A stretch of DNA of 64,000 nucleotides from WLMZ01 sp031367435 (GTDB lineage: Bacteria > Actinomycetota > Acidimicrobiia > Acidimicrobiales > Ilumatobacteraceae). Positions 8,128-18,056 of the stretch are shown here, one piece after another (position 1 is the first letter of the stretch; every line of letters begins with the position of its first letter). The translations under genes were made by a program, and so were the position numbers. The DNA is taken from positions 19,653-83,652 of the forward strand of contig JANLPV010000095.1 in assembly GCA_031367435.1 (NCBI GenBank), in the 5' to 3' direction. The notes under the pieces are model-generated. The model was given only the letters and a program-made list of their open reading frames with translations, searched no databases and was not told the origin of the DNA.

Positions 8128-9423
8128 TCAACACTTGTGGCTGATCGGCGAAGTTGACACGTTGATCAGTGTGCATTGGTCAGAACCGTCGCGTTGCAGG
8201 AATGCTTCGAGTCGCGTCAACTTGTCGAGCAAGTCGGTGGCCGCTCCGAGAATCACGGTGGTGCCCTGTTTCTCGGCAGTCTTTCCGTGAAAGATCAACG
8301 AGAGGTCGCCGGTGTCTCCGACGTTCACCAAGGCTGTCAATCTGCGCACTGTTGGACTGAGCGCCTCCACGAGTTCGGCTGCGTGCGTGAAGGCTTGTCC
8401 TGATGATTTTCCGGGCTCCACATTCGGTCCAGGCCCCTTGACCAGCATGAACTCGAGTGGCTGCCCGGCGATGACGTCCACCACGATGCCATCTACTGAC
8501 ATGATCCGGAATCGGTTGTCGGTACCCGCGTAGGTGGCGAGCGGGACCCGCTCGACCAGCTCGATCGTTGCGTTGTGCGGGAAATGGACCGAAACGCGGG
8601 CCTTTTCGACCCACGGACTCAGTTCAAGCGCTCGCTCGACCTTGCGGGTATCGACGAGCAGCGCAGGCGTCCCCATGAGATCGTCAACTGCGGATTGCAG
8701 GGTGGCATCGTCGATGCGACGTGCGCCGCTTGGTGTGACATGAGAGATCGCGAATATCGACGACCCAAGCAACGTGAGCGATCCGGCGACGAGAACTAGG
8801 ACAACTCCGATGATGACGAACCACTTGAGGCGACGACGACCAATCGCGCGCCGCACGGCTATGCGCCGCGCACGCAGGCGGGGATCCATCGACGCAGAAT
8901 TGGTCGCCAGAGGAATGCCGCCGGACAAACCTTCGAGATCGTCGCTGACGATCAGGATCGTGTTCCGTTCGCCGCTGATCGAGGCCTCAGTGGCGCGCCC
9001 CGATGAGCCGCGCAGTCGCTCGCCGGCTTCTTCGTTGAGATACATTGCGTCGGGTTGATCGTCGCCGCCGATTTTGATCGTCTGCTTCTTCGGGGCCACG
9101 ACGTTGGCGCTGGACAGTTGCTCCACTTGCGACGTCACCGTGTCGTGCTCTGCGCCCTCAGGGGCAGCCGACTTGGCACGCCGCCAGACGTTGAGATCGT
9201 CGTCGGTGGTTGCGATCACCGGTTGAACGTCGGTGTTGATCTCACCCGAAGACTCGCCAGCGGGCTCGATATCAAGGATCGTGTCGATCGTCGGGTCGTC
9301 GAAATCGGCAAGGTCTTCGATATCGGCAGCTGTTGAACCACCCGAAAATGCGGCGAGCAATTCCTCGAGGACCTTGTCAGGAACACTTCCATCACCGATT
9401 GGCGACTGAGGCACGCTCACCAC
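8128..9423 (-). CDS. ftsQ: FtsQ/DivIB divisome protein
   Basis: This 431-residue bitopic membrane protein has an unusually long cytoplasmic region of ~195 residues, acidic and low-complexity at first and then Arg-rich (RLRARRIAVRRAIGRRR). One transmembrane helix follows (about 198-222: WFVIIGVVLVLVAGSLTLLG). The extracytoplasmic part starts with a POTRA domain (ISHVTPSGARRIDD...) and continues with the FtsQ domain (SPWVEKARVSVHFPHNATIELVER split over the two). FtsQ links FtsB/FtsL to the ring. The GTG start overlaps the end of murB; a second GTG at 9420 is equally possible. Confidence 0.92.
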   Translation of the reverse strand: MVSVPQSPIGDGSVPDKVLEELLAAFSGGSTAADIEDLADFDDPTIDTILDIEPAGESSGEINTDVQPVIATTDDDLNVWRRAKSAAPEGAEHDTVTSQVEQLSSANVVAPKKQTIKIGGDDQPDAMYLNEEAGERLRGSSGRATEASISGERNTILIVSDDLEGLSGGIPLATNSASMDPRLRARRIAVRRAIGRRRLKWFVIIGVVLVLVAGSLTLLGSSIFAISHVTPSGARRIDDATLQSAVDDLMGTPALLVDTRKVERALELSPWVEKARVSVHFPHNATIELVERVPLATYAGTDNRFRIMSVDGIVVDVIAGQPLEFMLVKGPGPNVEPGKSSGQAFTHAAELVEALSPTVRRLTALVNVGDTGDLSLIFHGKTAEKQGTTVILGAATDLLDKLTRLEAFLQRDGSDQCTLINVSTSPISHKC

Positions 9424-10388
9424 GTCACCCCGGAAGCGTTGTCGTCAACGACATCGGGAAAGCCCACCAGACGAACTTCGCTGCGCATGACCACGCCCGT
9501 TTCCGCGGCGACACGTTGCCTCACAAGCTCGATCAGTGCGCGTACGTCGGCTGCGCGGCCACCTTCGGAACCCTGGATGAAATTGGCGTGCTTGTCCGAA
9601 ACCGACGCCGTACCGAGGACGTATCCACGCAAACCGACGCGTTCGATCAGTTCGCCCGCGGTGAGCTCACCGGGAATGGGATTGATGAACACCGATCCGG
9701 CGTTTTGACCACCGGGCTGATGCTCGCGCCGCCAATGCACGATCTCGTCGACCTTGCGTTGAGATGTCTCGCGATCGCCGTGGGCCAACTGCAGACGAAC
9801 CGAAATAACGAGCTGATGATCGCCGAGATCGCTCCCCCGAAATCGTAGGCCGAGTTGATCGACGCACACCGAGCCAGTGCGTTGGGTCTGTAGATCGAAC
9901 AGCTCGGCGTCGATGACGCAGGCCGACATATCGCTGCCGTGCCCTCCTGCGTTCATGCGTACCGCGCCGCCGATGCTTCCGGGTACCCCGACCGCCCATT
10001 CGAAGCCGGTTAGGTCGGCAGCAACCGTTCGGCGCGCCAGCTGAGGCAGCACTACAGCCGCGCCGGCCACCACTATCGAGTCATCGATGTGGTAGTCAGC
10101 CGCCATGTCGGTCATCGTGATCGCGAGACCTGCGAAGCCTTCGTCCGCGACCAGCAGATTCGAGCCTTTGCCCACGACGAGTACCGGTACTCCGGTGGAT
10201 GCAAGCACCTCGGCAAGGGTCGTGAGGTCAGCCGCATTGCGCGGTCGAGCGAACAGTGCCGCTGGTCCACCCAGTCGGTACGTGGTGTGCAAGGCCAAAG
10301 GAACGTTCCGTTCGGCCATGTGTCCCAACATCGCTGCGGCGCGCTCGATGGGTTCGGATGTTGGTTGTCGGGCCTGCACCGTGGTCAC
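9417..10388 (-). CDS. murB: UDP-N-acetylenolpyruvoylglucosamine reductase
   Basis: This 323-residue FAD enzyme reduces UDP-GlcNAc-enolpyruvate to UDP-MurNAc with NADPH. The FAD-binding motifs are VVGKGSNLLVADEGF (~75-90) and GVPGSIGGAVRMNAGGHG (~135-152). The catalytic serine lies in QNAGSVFINP near residue 236. The GTG start overlaps the murC stop as GTGA, so translation is probably coupled. Confidence 0.96.
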   Translation of the reverse strand: MTTVQARQPTSEPIERAAAMLGHMAERNVPLALHTTYRLGGPAALFARPRNAADLTTLAEVLASTGVPVLVVGKGSNLLVADEGFAGLAITMTDMAADYHIDDSIVVAGAAVVLPQLARRTVAADLTGFEWAVGVPGSIGGAVRMNAGGHGSDMSACVIDAELFDLQTQRTGSVCVDQLGLRFRGSDLGDHQLVISVRLQLAHGDRETSQRKVDEIVHWRREHQPGGQNAGSVFINPIPGELTAGELIERVGLRGYVLGTASVSDKHANFIQGSEGGRAADVRALIELVRQRVAAETGVVMRSEVRLVGFPDVVDDNASGVTW

Positions 10389-11830
10389 GACGGAGCAACC
10401 TCGAGTCGGAGGCGTTCGCTGAGCACCTCGCCCGGAAGAGAGGCGACATCACCGCAGCCCATCGAAATACACACATCGCCCGGTCGAAGGATATGCGTCA
10501 GGTACTCAACGAGTTCTCGCCGTCGCGGCAACCAGACCACCGACGCCCGTGGATGGGCGTCGAGGATTGCGTTCACCACGAGCTTGCCGGTGACGCCCGG
10601 GATCGGCTGGGTTCCTGACGCGAAGATGTCGGTGATGACGACGATGTCTGCGTCGACAAATGCGTCGCAATATTCGGGCCATAGCTCGGCCATACGGTTA
10701 TAGCGGTTCGGCTGGAAGACAGCCACAACTCGTTGCCATGCGTCGCCACTGTGGCGCGCCGCGGCGAGAACCGCCGCGATCTCGGTTGGCAGGTGCGCAT
10801 AGTCGTCGACCAACGTGGCACCGTTGTGTTGCCCGCGAAGGTCGAACCGGCGGGCGACTCCCCCGAACCGACCAAGCGCGTTGGCCGTTATCGAGAACGG
10901 CACACCGATGGTCAAGGCCATGGCGATTACGCCGCACGCATTCTGAACGTTGTGTAAGCCGCGCAGTGGCAGATGAATCTCACCGAGATGTTCGCCGTTG
11001 TGTTCGACAGCGAATCGCAACGACCCACTCTCGGCGCGGACATCGGTTGCTCGATACTCGGCGTCAGCCGCGAGGCCGTACGTGATGCCGCCATGACGAC
11101 GCGCAAGATCGGCACACACGGGGTCATCCGCGCACAGCACTCGCGGACCCGAAACCTGCGCGATGTACTGCTCGAAGCCAGCAACGATGCCATCGAACGA
11201 ACCGTAGTAATCGAGATGATCGACCTCGACGTTGGTGAGGATCGTCCCGTACAGCGGCAACTCGAGATGAGTCCCGTCGCTTTCGTCGGCCTCGACCACG
11301 AACCATTCGTCCCCTGTCCACTGGGCTCCGGTGCCCATATCGGTGACATCTCCACCGATCACGAAACTCGGCCGCATACCGGCTTCGGCCATCACGAACA
11401 TGAGCATGCTTGTTGTGGTGGTCTTGCCGTGAGTTCCCGCGACTCCGAGAGATCGGGCCTGCGCACAGATGCCGGCGAGCATGCCTGCCCTGCGCAACAC
11501 GACCACACCGGTGCTGCGAGCCTCATCGAGTTCGACATTTCTTTCGGGCACCGCTGTCGACGAGGTGACCGCGTCGACGCCGTGCACGAGCGATCTGTGA
11601 TGCCCGACGTGTACGTCGATACCCGCCGCACGAAGGCGTTCGAGCACAGGTTTGTCTCTGATCTCGCTGCCCGAAACAGTGTGGCCCATCTCCGCGAGAA
11701 CGATGGCAATTGCGCTCATGCCTGGTCCACCCACGCCAACGACGTGCAGGCGTTGAGGTTCGCTGAGATCAATCGGCGACGACGGCTGCGCCGCAGCGCG
11801 CAAACTCATGAGGTGGGTGTCGCTGGTCAT
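10385..11830 (-). CDS. murC: UDP-N-acetylmuramate-L-alanine ligase
   Basis: This Mur ligase of 481 residues adds L-Ala to UDP-MurNAc. It has the N-terminal Rossmann motif HVVGVGGPGMSAIA (~29-42), the ATP-binding loop GTHGKTTTTS (~132-141), and the middle-domain motif VVEADESDGTHLELP. The C-terminal domain carries a DYAHLPTEIAAVL motif. The start ATG overlaps the murG stop (ATGA). Confidence 0.97.
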   Translation of the reverse strand: MTSDTHLMSLRAAAQPSSPIDLSEPQRLHVVGVGGPGMSAIAIVLAEMGHTVSGSEIRDKPVLERLRAAGIDVHVGHHRSLVHGVDAVTSSTAVPERNVELDEARSTGVVVLRRAGMLAGICAQARSLGVAGTHGKTTTTSMLMFVMAEAGMRPSFVIGGDVTDMGTGAQWTGDEWFVVEADESDGTHLELPLYGTILTNVEVDHLDYYGSFDGIVAGFEQYIAQVSGPRVLCADDPVCADLARRHGGITYGLAADAEYRATDVRAESGSLRFAVEHNGEHLGEIHLPLRGLHNVQNACGVIAMALTIGVPFSITANALGRFGGVARRFDLRGQHNGATLVDDYAHLPTEIAAVLAAARHSGDAWQRVVAVFQPNRYNRMAELWPEYCDAFVDADIVVITDIFASGTQPIPGVTGKLVVNAILDAHPRASVVWLPRRRELVEYLTHILRPGDVCISMGCGDVASLPGEVLSERLRLEVAPS

Positions 11831-12939
11831 CGGTGAGCTGCCACCTCCTCAATGAGCGCACCCAACCGCCCACTGCGGTGCGCCTCGCCAGCCGCGAACG
11901 CTGCCGCGGCCATGCGACCTAGCTCGTGCGGGTCACTGATGCACCCCGTGACGATTTCGGCAAGTCGGCGCGCCGACAGTTCGCTCTCTGGCACCACCAC
12001 AGCCGCGCCGAGCGAACCAAGGATCGTTGCGTTGTCGGTTTGATGATCCTCGGCCGCACCCGCCCATGGCACGATGATCGCCGGCACGCCAGCGGTCGCA
12101 AGTTCGCCAATCGTGCTCGCCCCAGCCCGAGTGATCATGAGATCGGCTGCGGCGTAGACCCGCACCATCTGATCCTCGTAACCAATCACGTCGTACATGA
12201 TGCCCTGATCTGATCGCCGATCGATGCCAGCCTGCCCGAGAAACCGGTCACCAACTATGTGGCGCACGGCGATATCGACTCGGTCCGCCAGCAACACAAC
12301 CATGTCCGCGACAGCTGCGTTGATTGCCGCCGAACCCAACGATCCGCTGAAAACCGCCACAAGAAAGCGATCGCCGGGCACACCGAGCGCGGCCCGCGCC
12401 GCCTCGCGATCGGCAGCTCGGTCGAGGAGTACCAACTCGCGACGAACCGGAGCCCCGGTATATCGCGATCTCGGCAAATTCGATCCTTCGAACGCAACGG
12501 CGCACACGGTCGCGAGCCGCGCGCTGACGCGGTTGGCCAAGCCGGGCCGGCGATCGTAGCTCACCACCACAATTGGAATTCTTCGCAGCCATGCCGCAAA
12601 CGTCGCCGGGAAGCTTGCATAGCCGCCGACTGACACCACGACTGCCGGACGAAGCTGCTTCAGCAGAGTCCGCGCGGCGACAATCGAGCGAGCCAGCTTG
12701 AAGGGAAACAAGACGTTGCTCCACGTGAGCCGTCGTTGCAGACCGATGACATCGAGGAAGTGATGCGGGTACGCCGTCTCCGCAAGGAGTCGCGTCTCGA
12801 TACCGCGCTGCGCGCCGATGTACACGATCTCGTCCGCGCGATGCCCATTCGACACCAGCGCGTCGGCAATTGCGAGTGCCGGTAGAACATGACCCGATGT
12901 GCCGCCTCCGGTGATAACAGCGAAAGCCGTTGCCTGCAT
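11827..12939 (-). CDS. murG: MurG, lipid II-forming GlcNAc transferase
   Basis: This 370-residue GT28 enzyme transfers GlcNAc to lipid I on the inner membrane face. The N-terminal donor loop reads ITGGGTSGHVLPALA; the family usually has GGTGGH, so a Ser replaces the second Gly. The C-terminal UDP-binding region has ITRAGASTIGEL and IIVPWAGAAEDHQTDNA. The ATG at 12937-12939 lies 7 nt after the ftsW stop and places the Gly-rich loop at residue ~10. A start 16 codons earlier would overlap ftsW by 41 nt. Confidence 0.95.
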   Translation of the reverse strand: MQATAFAVITGGGTSGHVLPALAIADALVSNGHRADEIVYIGAQRGIETRLLAETAYPHHFLDVIGLQRRLTWSNVLFPFKLARSIVAARTLLKQLRPAVVVSVGGYASFPATFAAWLRRIPIVVVSYDRRPGLANRVSARLATVCAVAFEGSNLPRSRYTGAPVRRELVLLDRAADREAARAALGVPGDRFLVAVFSGSLGSAAINAAVADMVVLLADRVDIAVRHIVGDRFLGQAGIDRRSDQGIMYDVIGYEDQMVRVYAAADLMITRAGASTIGELATAGVPAIIVPWAGAAEDHQTDNATILGSLGAAVVVPESELSARRLAEIVTGCISDPHELGRMAAAAFAAGEAHRSGRLGALIEEVAAHR

Positions 12940-12946
12940 GTGAGAA

Positions 12947-14143
12947 CTACTTGGCGTGCCGCGACACGTTGAGCAACAGACCGGCACCGATCATGCAGAC
13001 GAACAGAGAGCTACCACCCGAGGAAACGAAGGGCAGAGTGAGTCCTGTCACCGGCATCGTTCCGCTCACTCCTCCGACGTTGATCACTGCCTGCACGGCA
13101 AGCCAGGCAACGATGCCGCCGGCAAGCAGCATCCCAAAACGGTCGCGTGCCGCCAACGCGACCTGCACACCGAAATATGTGAGCAGCAGGAAGCCGCCGA
13201 TCACGGCAACGACACCAACGAGACCGAGCTCTTCACCAATCACGGCAAAAATGAAGTCGCTGTGCGCGAGTGGTAGGTATCCCCACTTCGATGGTCCGCT
13301 ACCGACACCTGTGCCACTGACACCGCCCGTCGCCATGCCGATCATCGCCTGATACACCTGATAGCTGAGGTAGTCCCGATGCGCGGTGATGTCGAGAAAC
13401 GCTGTGAAGCGGTTGTACCTACGCTGACTCGTGAACACAAAGCCCAACGTGGTCACCGCGCCGGCACCCGTCATCAAGATCATCGGCACGAGCGGTGTTC
13501 CACCGATGAACGCCACCGCGAGCACGATCGCGGCGAGAACGATCGCCGAGCCGAGGTCACCCTGCGCCATGCACAATCCACCGCCGACGACCACCACCAT
13601 CATCACTGGCCACAACGTGAGCCGCAGATTCGACATCTCTTTCTCTCGCTTTGAGAGGAGGTCGGCGCAGTAGAGCAACACGGCCAACTTAAGAAACTCA
13701 GATGGTTGAAAACCCAAGGGGCCGATGAAGACCCACGCTCTTGATTCGTTCACTGAGACGCCAAGTCCGGGCACGAACGGCAGCAGCATCAACCCACATG
13801 CACCCGTGAGAATGAAGGGGGCCATGCGACGCCACCGGTGATATGGCACCTTTGCCGCGGTGACCATCGCGACGCCGCCGAGCACCGCCCACAGGAGTTG
13901 TCGGTTGAACAGACGCCACGGCGAGTTGCCGCGATGGAACGACGTAATTGCCGATGCTGAGAACACCATGACGAGTCCGAGCATGACCAGCACGGTGACA
14001 ACAATGCTGATGACGTAAAACGTGATTGGTGGCGGCCCGAGGGGTCGGGTGTTCGCCCGACGGCTCGGATGCTCGCGTTGCGCGGCCATTCGCTCGAGTG
14101 ATTGCCGACGGCGATCGCCGATCAGTGTGGTCGCTGTCGTCAT
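12947..14143 (-). CDS. ftsW: FtsW, SEDS-family septal peptidoglycan glycosyltransferase
   Basis: This 398-residue polytopic protein has about ten transmembrane helices after a ~45-residue basic N-terminus. Family motifs include WRLFNRQLLWAVLGG, a large extracytoplasmic loop with the catalytic-type region (NESRAWVFIGPLGFQPSE), and the C-terminal PVTGLTLPFVSSGGSSL. SEDS proteins polymerise glycan chains together with a class b PBP, here FtsI. The ATG at 14141-14143 overlaps the murD stop as ATGA. Confidence 0.96.
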   Translation of the reverse strand: MTTATTLIGDRRRQSLERMAAQREHPSRRANTRPLGPPPITFYVISIVVTVLVMLGLVMVFSASAITSFHRGNSPWRLFNRQLLWAVLGGVAMVTAAKVPYHRWRRMAPFILTGACGLMLLPFVPGLGVSVNESRAWVFIGPLGFQPSEFLKLAVLLYCADLLSKREKEMSNLRLTLWPVMMVVVVGGGLCMAQGDLGSAIVLAAIVLAVAFIGGTPLVPMILMTGAGAVTTLGFVFTSQRRYNRFTAFLDITAHRDYLSYQVYQAMIGMATGGVSGTGVGSGPSKWGYLPLAHSDFIFAVIGEELGLVGVVAVIGGFLLLTYFGVQVALAARDRFGMLLAGGIVAWLAVQAVINVGGVSGTMPVTGLTLPFVSSGGSSLFVCMIGAGLLLNVSRHAK

Positions 14144-15564
14144 TGTGCAGCTCCTTCGATGTGTGCCAATGGGACGGTGCCCGCCGAAACCAACGGTGTA
14201 TCTGCCCGAGCGAGTCCGAGGTAGTCCTGCACGCACTCACGAAAATCGTCACCTCGCGCCGGATACCCCCCATCGGGATACCAATCAAAACTCGCACATC
14301 CGGGAGACAACACGACTGCATCACCGGCACGCGCCATGAGTCCAGCCGTGGTGACGGCCTCGCGCATTGTGTTGGCTCGACGCACTGGACACACTCCCGC
14401 GAAGACGGCTTCGATGACATCGCTTGATTCGCCGATAGCGACGACACCGCGCATATGAGCTGGCTCCGAGGCAAGCGACGCGAGGTCGAGCCCCTTGTTG
14501 CGTCCGCCGGCAATCAGCACCACGTGCTCAAACGCGCGAATTGCCGTGAGTGCAGCGTGAGGTGTGGTGGCTTTGGAGTCGTTGTACCAATGCACGCCAT
14601 CACCATCTCCGACCGGTTCGATTCGGTGGGGCGGGCCAACGAACGAACGCAGCGCCGTGGCAATTGCAGCTACATCGGCGAGACCGCTTTGCTGCACCAG
14701 AGCGGCTGCGGCGAGAGCGTTGGTGATGTCGTGCGGCAGAGCGCGCCGCATCTCTGCCACCGAGCAGAGCGGGCCCATCGGACCAACGAGTGTGCCGCCC
14801 ACCGCTGGCAGACGAGCGCAGTGATAGTCGCCAGCGGACAGACCGAACGAGAGCTTGCGGCCGCGAGCGCGATCGAGTTGGCGCATCACCGCTGCGTCGC
14901 TGGCACATCCGATGGCAACATCAGTAGGGCGCTGATACATCCACAGACGCGCCTTGGCGGCCTCGTAGCTTGCAAGGTCACGATGCCAATTCAAATGATC
15001 GGGAGCGAGATTCAGCCACACGGCAGCCTCAGCGCGAAAGCAGGTGATCCAGCTGAGCCGAAAGCTTGAGCACTCCACAACGAACGCATCGAGCGTGGGG
15101 TCACCAATGGCTTCGATCAGAGGAACCTCGGTGTTACCAACGGCCATCGCCGATACGCCCGCAGCGCGCAACATCGCTGTCGCTAGCAACGTCGTCGTGG
15201 TCTTGCCGTCTGTTCCGGTGATGGCGAGCATCGGACGTGGGCCACCGCTGCGTTGCTGTTCCCACTCGTAGGCCAAGTCGATTTCTGTGCGTAACGGTCG
15301 GCCGAGCTGTAGCGCGGCGGCGACGACCGGGTGCGTTTCAGCAACACCGGGAGCGGGCGCAACGAGATCGCAGTCGACGACGAGTTGGTTGATCGTGGCG
15401 TCGTCGGGCGCCGACACGAGATCAATGCCGAGCTCGTTAGCGAACGTGACCTTGTCCTCAGTGACCGTATCGTCGGCCGCAACCACGTTGTAACCGCGCT
15501 GCACAAGTGCACGAATGGTCGCAGCGCCTGAAATCGCAACGCCATACACAAGCGCCTTAGGCAT
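14140..15564 (-). CDS. murD: UDP-N-acetylmuramoyl-L-alanine-D-glutamate ligase
   Basis: This Mur ligase of 474 residues adds D-Glu. The N-terminal UDP-MurNAc domain is short (GVAISGAATIRALVQRGY). The P-loop is ITGTDGKTTTTLL (~115-127), with the Mg/ATP region NLAPDHLNWH later. The C-terminal domain carries WYNDSKATTPHAALTAI and VLIAGGRNKGLD. The start forms TGATG with the mraY stop. Confidence 0.96.
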   Translation of the reverse strand: MPKALVYGVAISGAATIRALVQRGYNVVAADDTVTEDKVTFANELGIDLVSAPDDATINQLVVDCDLVAPAPGVAETHPVVAAALQLGRPLRTEIDLAYEWEQQRSGGPRPMLAITGTDGKTTTTLLATAMLRAAGVSAMAVGNTEVPLIEAIGDPTLDAFVVECSSFRLSWITCFRAEAAVWLNLAPDHLNWHRDLASYEAAKARLWMYQRPTDVAIGCASDAAVMRQLDRARGRKLSFGLSAGDYHCARLPAVGGTLVGPMGPLCSVAEMRRALPHDITNALAAAALVQQSGLADVAAIATALRSFVGPPHRIEPVGDGDGVHWYNDSKATTPHAALTAIRAFEHVVLIAGGRNKGLDLASLASEPAHMRGVVAIGESSDVIEAVFAGVCPVRRANTMREAVTTAGLMARAGDAVVLSPGCASFDWYPDGGYPARGDDFRECVQDYLGLARADTPLVSAGTVPLAHIEGAAQ

Positions 15565-16610
15565 CAGCCGTGCACCTGCTTGGTAAAGTCTGCAATGAAC
15601 AACGCGAGTGCGCTCGCCACGCTGATGCCGGAAATCAGCCAGAAGCGGATGATCACTGTTGTCTCTGGCCAGCCGAGCAGCTCGAAGTGATGATGAATCG
15701 GCGACATCTTGAAGAGGCGCTTCTTGCGACCGCTCGCTTTGAACACGATCATCTGAATGCCCACCGATCCGGCCTCCATCACATTGATGCCGCAGATCAA
15801 AATCAACAACAGATGGGTATTCAAGGTGAGTGCCAGCAACGACAACGCGGTGCCCAGCGCGAGCGCGCCGACATCACCCATGAAGATGCGCGCGGGGGCC
15901 GCGTTGAACCACAAGAAGCCAGCACACGCACCGGCGAAGGCTGCTGCCATGACAGCGAGGTCGAGCGGGTTGACGACGTCGCTATAGATACCGCGATACC
16001 GCAAGGCCATGTAGCCGATGATCGTGAACGCAAGAAAGCCCATCATCGCCGAGCCCGCCGCAAGGCCGTCGAGACCGTCGGTGACGTTGACCGCATTGCT
16101 CGTTGCCCAGATCATCGTGCCCGCCCAAAGGACCCACACGTACCAGGGCATGTGCCAGTCGGGAAGATCAGCACGCGTGAACGAAAGCGTGGTGCTGATG
16201 CTCGTCGCGCTGACGAGCCACCACGCGAGCAACACGCTGAGGCTCAAGGTGATGTAGCTCTTCTTCTTCCAGAACACGCCTCGGTTGTGTGAGCGCTTCA
16301 CCTTGAGATAATCGTCGAGGAAACCCATGCCGGCCATGACAAGAATGCCGACCCACGCGATCTCGGCCTGATTCGAGAAGGCAAGGTCACGAACGTGCGC
16401 GACCATCCATCCTGCGAACGCGGCAACGACGATCGCCAGCCCGCCCATCGTCGGGGTACCGGTCTTGGCCATGTGATGCTCGGGGCCAAGGTCTTCCTTG
16501 CCGAGAATCGGCTGGCCCTTGCCGCGACGCTGGAAGAACCTGATGACGAGCCGCGTGCCCACCAAGGACACGATCATTGCAGTTCCGCCTGCGAAAATGA
16601 TGGCGATCAC
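15564..16610 (-). CDS. mraY: phospho-N-acetylmuramoyl-pentapeptide transferase
   Basis: This 348-residue membrane enzyme makes lipid I from undecaprenyl phosphate and UDP-MurNAc-pentapeptide. About ten transmembrane helices are visible. Catalytic motifs are GTPTMGGLA (~50), NVTDGLDGLA (~175), FMGDVGALALG (~245) and the HIHH-like MSPIHHHFELLGW (~305). The GTG start overlaps the murE stop (GTGA). There is no room for murF between the two. Confidence 0.97.
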   Translation of the reverse strand: MIAIIFAGGTAMIVSLVGTRLVIRFFQRRGKGQPILGKEDLGPEHHMAKTGTPTMGGLAIVVAAFAGWMVAHVRDLAFSNQAEIAWVGILVMAGMGFLDDYLKVKRSHNRGVFWKKKSYITLSLSVLLAWWLVSATSISTTLSFTRADLPDWHMPWYVWVLWAGTMIWATSNAVNVTDGLDGLAAGSAMMGFLAFTIIGYMALRYRGIYSDVVNPLDLAVMAAAFAGACAGFLWFNAAPARIFMGDVGALALGTALSLLALTLNTHLLLILICGINVMEAGSVGIQMIVFKASGRKKRLFKMSPIHHHFELLGWPETTVIIRFWLISGISVASALALFIADFTKQVHG

Positions 16611-18046
16611 GACATGTTCTCCAGGAGACTCCGCGTCACCGCCCGATCGTCGAAGGGCAACACGGTGTGTTCGATTGTTTGCGTGGTTTCGTGACCCTTC
16701 CCAGCAATGACCACGACGTCACCCGGGCCGGCGGCTCTGAGCGCGACTGCGATGGCTTCGAGACGATCTGGCTCCACCGCAGCCCTTGAACGGTACTCTG
16801 CGGGCACTCCCCCCAACACGTCATTGATGATCGCGAGCGGTGCCTCTGAGCGGGGGTTATCCGACGTCACGACGACTTGGTCCGCCAGGGTCACCGCAGC
16901 TAGCCCCATCATCGGGCGCTTTTCGTGATCGCGGTCGCCTCCGCAGCCGAACACCACGATGACTCGATGACCGTCGGCAACGACCCGAGCGCTCGTCAGT
17001 ACTTCGCGCAGCGCATCCGGCGTATGCGCGTAATCGACGACGACAACGAAGTCCTGACCGGCGTCGACCGGCTCGAAGCGTCCCGGCACCGAGGTGGTCG
17101 CGCCGAGCGCCGCAACGATGTCGGGCGCGTCGTAGCCGAGCACGTCGAGCACAGTCGCTGCGGCCAAGCTGTTCAGAACGTTGAAATGGCCGCCCAGCCG
17201 AACGTGTGCGGCGTGTCCTCTCCACGTGAAGGAATGCTCGAAACCACCAACGATGAGATCGCTTGCCTCGTCGATCGAAAACCCAGACACGGGAATCGAG
17301 GCCGAATGCATCAGCAACCGGCCGTGCACATCATCAACATTGATTACGCCATGCTCCGTCAGGTCACTCTCGAAGAGTCGCGCCTTCGCCGCAAAGTAGC
17401 GCTCGGTTGTGCCGTGCAGGTCGAGGTGATCTCGACCGAGATTCGTGAACACTCCAACACGAAAGCGAGTGCCCAACACGCGATCAAGGGCGAGGGCGTG
17501 GGATGAAACCTCCATTGCGACCGCTACGCAACCCTGAGCTTTGAACTCGGCGAGGCGGCGTTGTAGATCTGGCGCTTCCGGCGTGGTGTGTGGTCCCGAC
17601 AGTGTGCCAATCGTGCCGGTCGGCGTACCCAGAAACTCAAGTGCGCACGACAGAATGTGCGCCGTGGTCGTTTTGCCGTTTGTACCTGTGATGCCAACGA
17701 CGGTGATGTCGCGGCTTGGCGAACCGAACAAGGAGTTCGCGAGATAGGCCATTGCACGGCGAGTGTCGTCGACGACGATTTGGGTGGCACCAACGATTCC
17801 ATCGAGCGCGTGATCAACGACAACAGCCGATGCGCCGGCGGCAACCGCTGTGGCCGCGAAGCGATGGCCATCGACGTGATCACCCCGCACGCAACAGAAC
17901 AACGACCCTGCAGTCACCTGTCGCGAATCGAACGTGATGTCGGTGATGGTTGGATCGTCGTCGGGCGTTGCCGCCACCAGCCGGCCGCGCACCTCTGGCG
18001 CCTGCTTCAGAATGTCAGACAGGAGTCTGCGTGACAGCGCACTCAT
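16607..18046 (-). CDS. murE: UDP-MurNAc-tripeptide synthetase, meso-DAP type
   Basis: This Mur ligase of 479 residues has the loop VVGITGTNGKTTTAH (~116-130) and the substrate-lysine region EVSSHALALDRV. The C-terminal specificity motif reads SDNPRSE; DNPR is the signature of enzymes adding meso-diaminopimelate rather than L-lysine. The next gene in the transcript is mraY, not murF, and nothing in this protein looks like a fused MurF. It starts 10 nt after ftsI. Confidence 0.97.
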   Translation of the reverse strand: MSALSRRLLSDILKQAPEVRGRLVAATPDDDPTITDITFDSRQVTAGSLFCCVRGDHVDGHRFAATAVAAGASAVVVDHALDGIVGATQIVVDDTRRAMAYLANSLFGSPSRDITVVGITGTNGKTTTAHILSCALEFLGTPTGTIGTLSGPHTTPEAPDLQRRLAEFKAQGCVAVAMEVSSHALALDRVLGTRFRVGVFTNLGRDHLDLHGTTERYFAAKARLFESDLTEHGVINVDDVHGRLLMHSASIPVSGFSIDEASDLIVGGFEHSFTWRGHAAHVRLGGHFNVLNSLAAATVLDVLGYDAPDIVAALGATTSVPGRFEPVDAGQDFVVVVDYAHTPDALREVLTSARVVADGHRVIVVFGCGGDRDHEKRPMMGLAAVTLADQVVVTSDNPRSEAPLAIINDVLGGVPAEYRSRAAVEPDRLEAIAVALRAAGPGDVVVIAGKGHETTQTIEHTVLPFDDRAVTRSLLENMS

Positions 18047-18056
18047 CGCTCACCGC

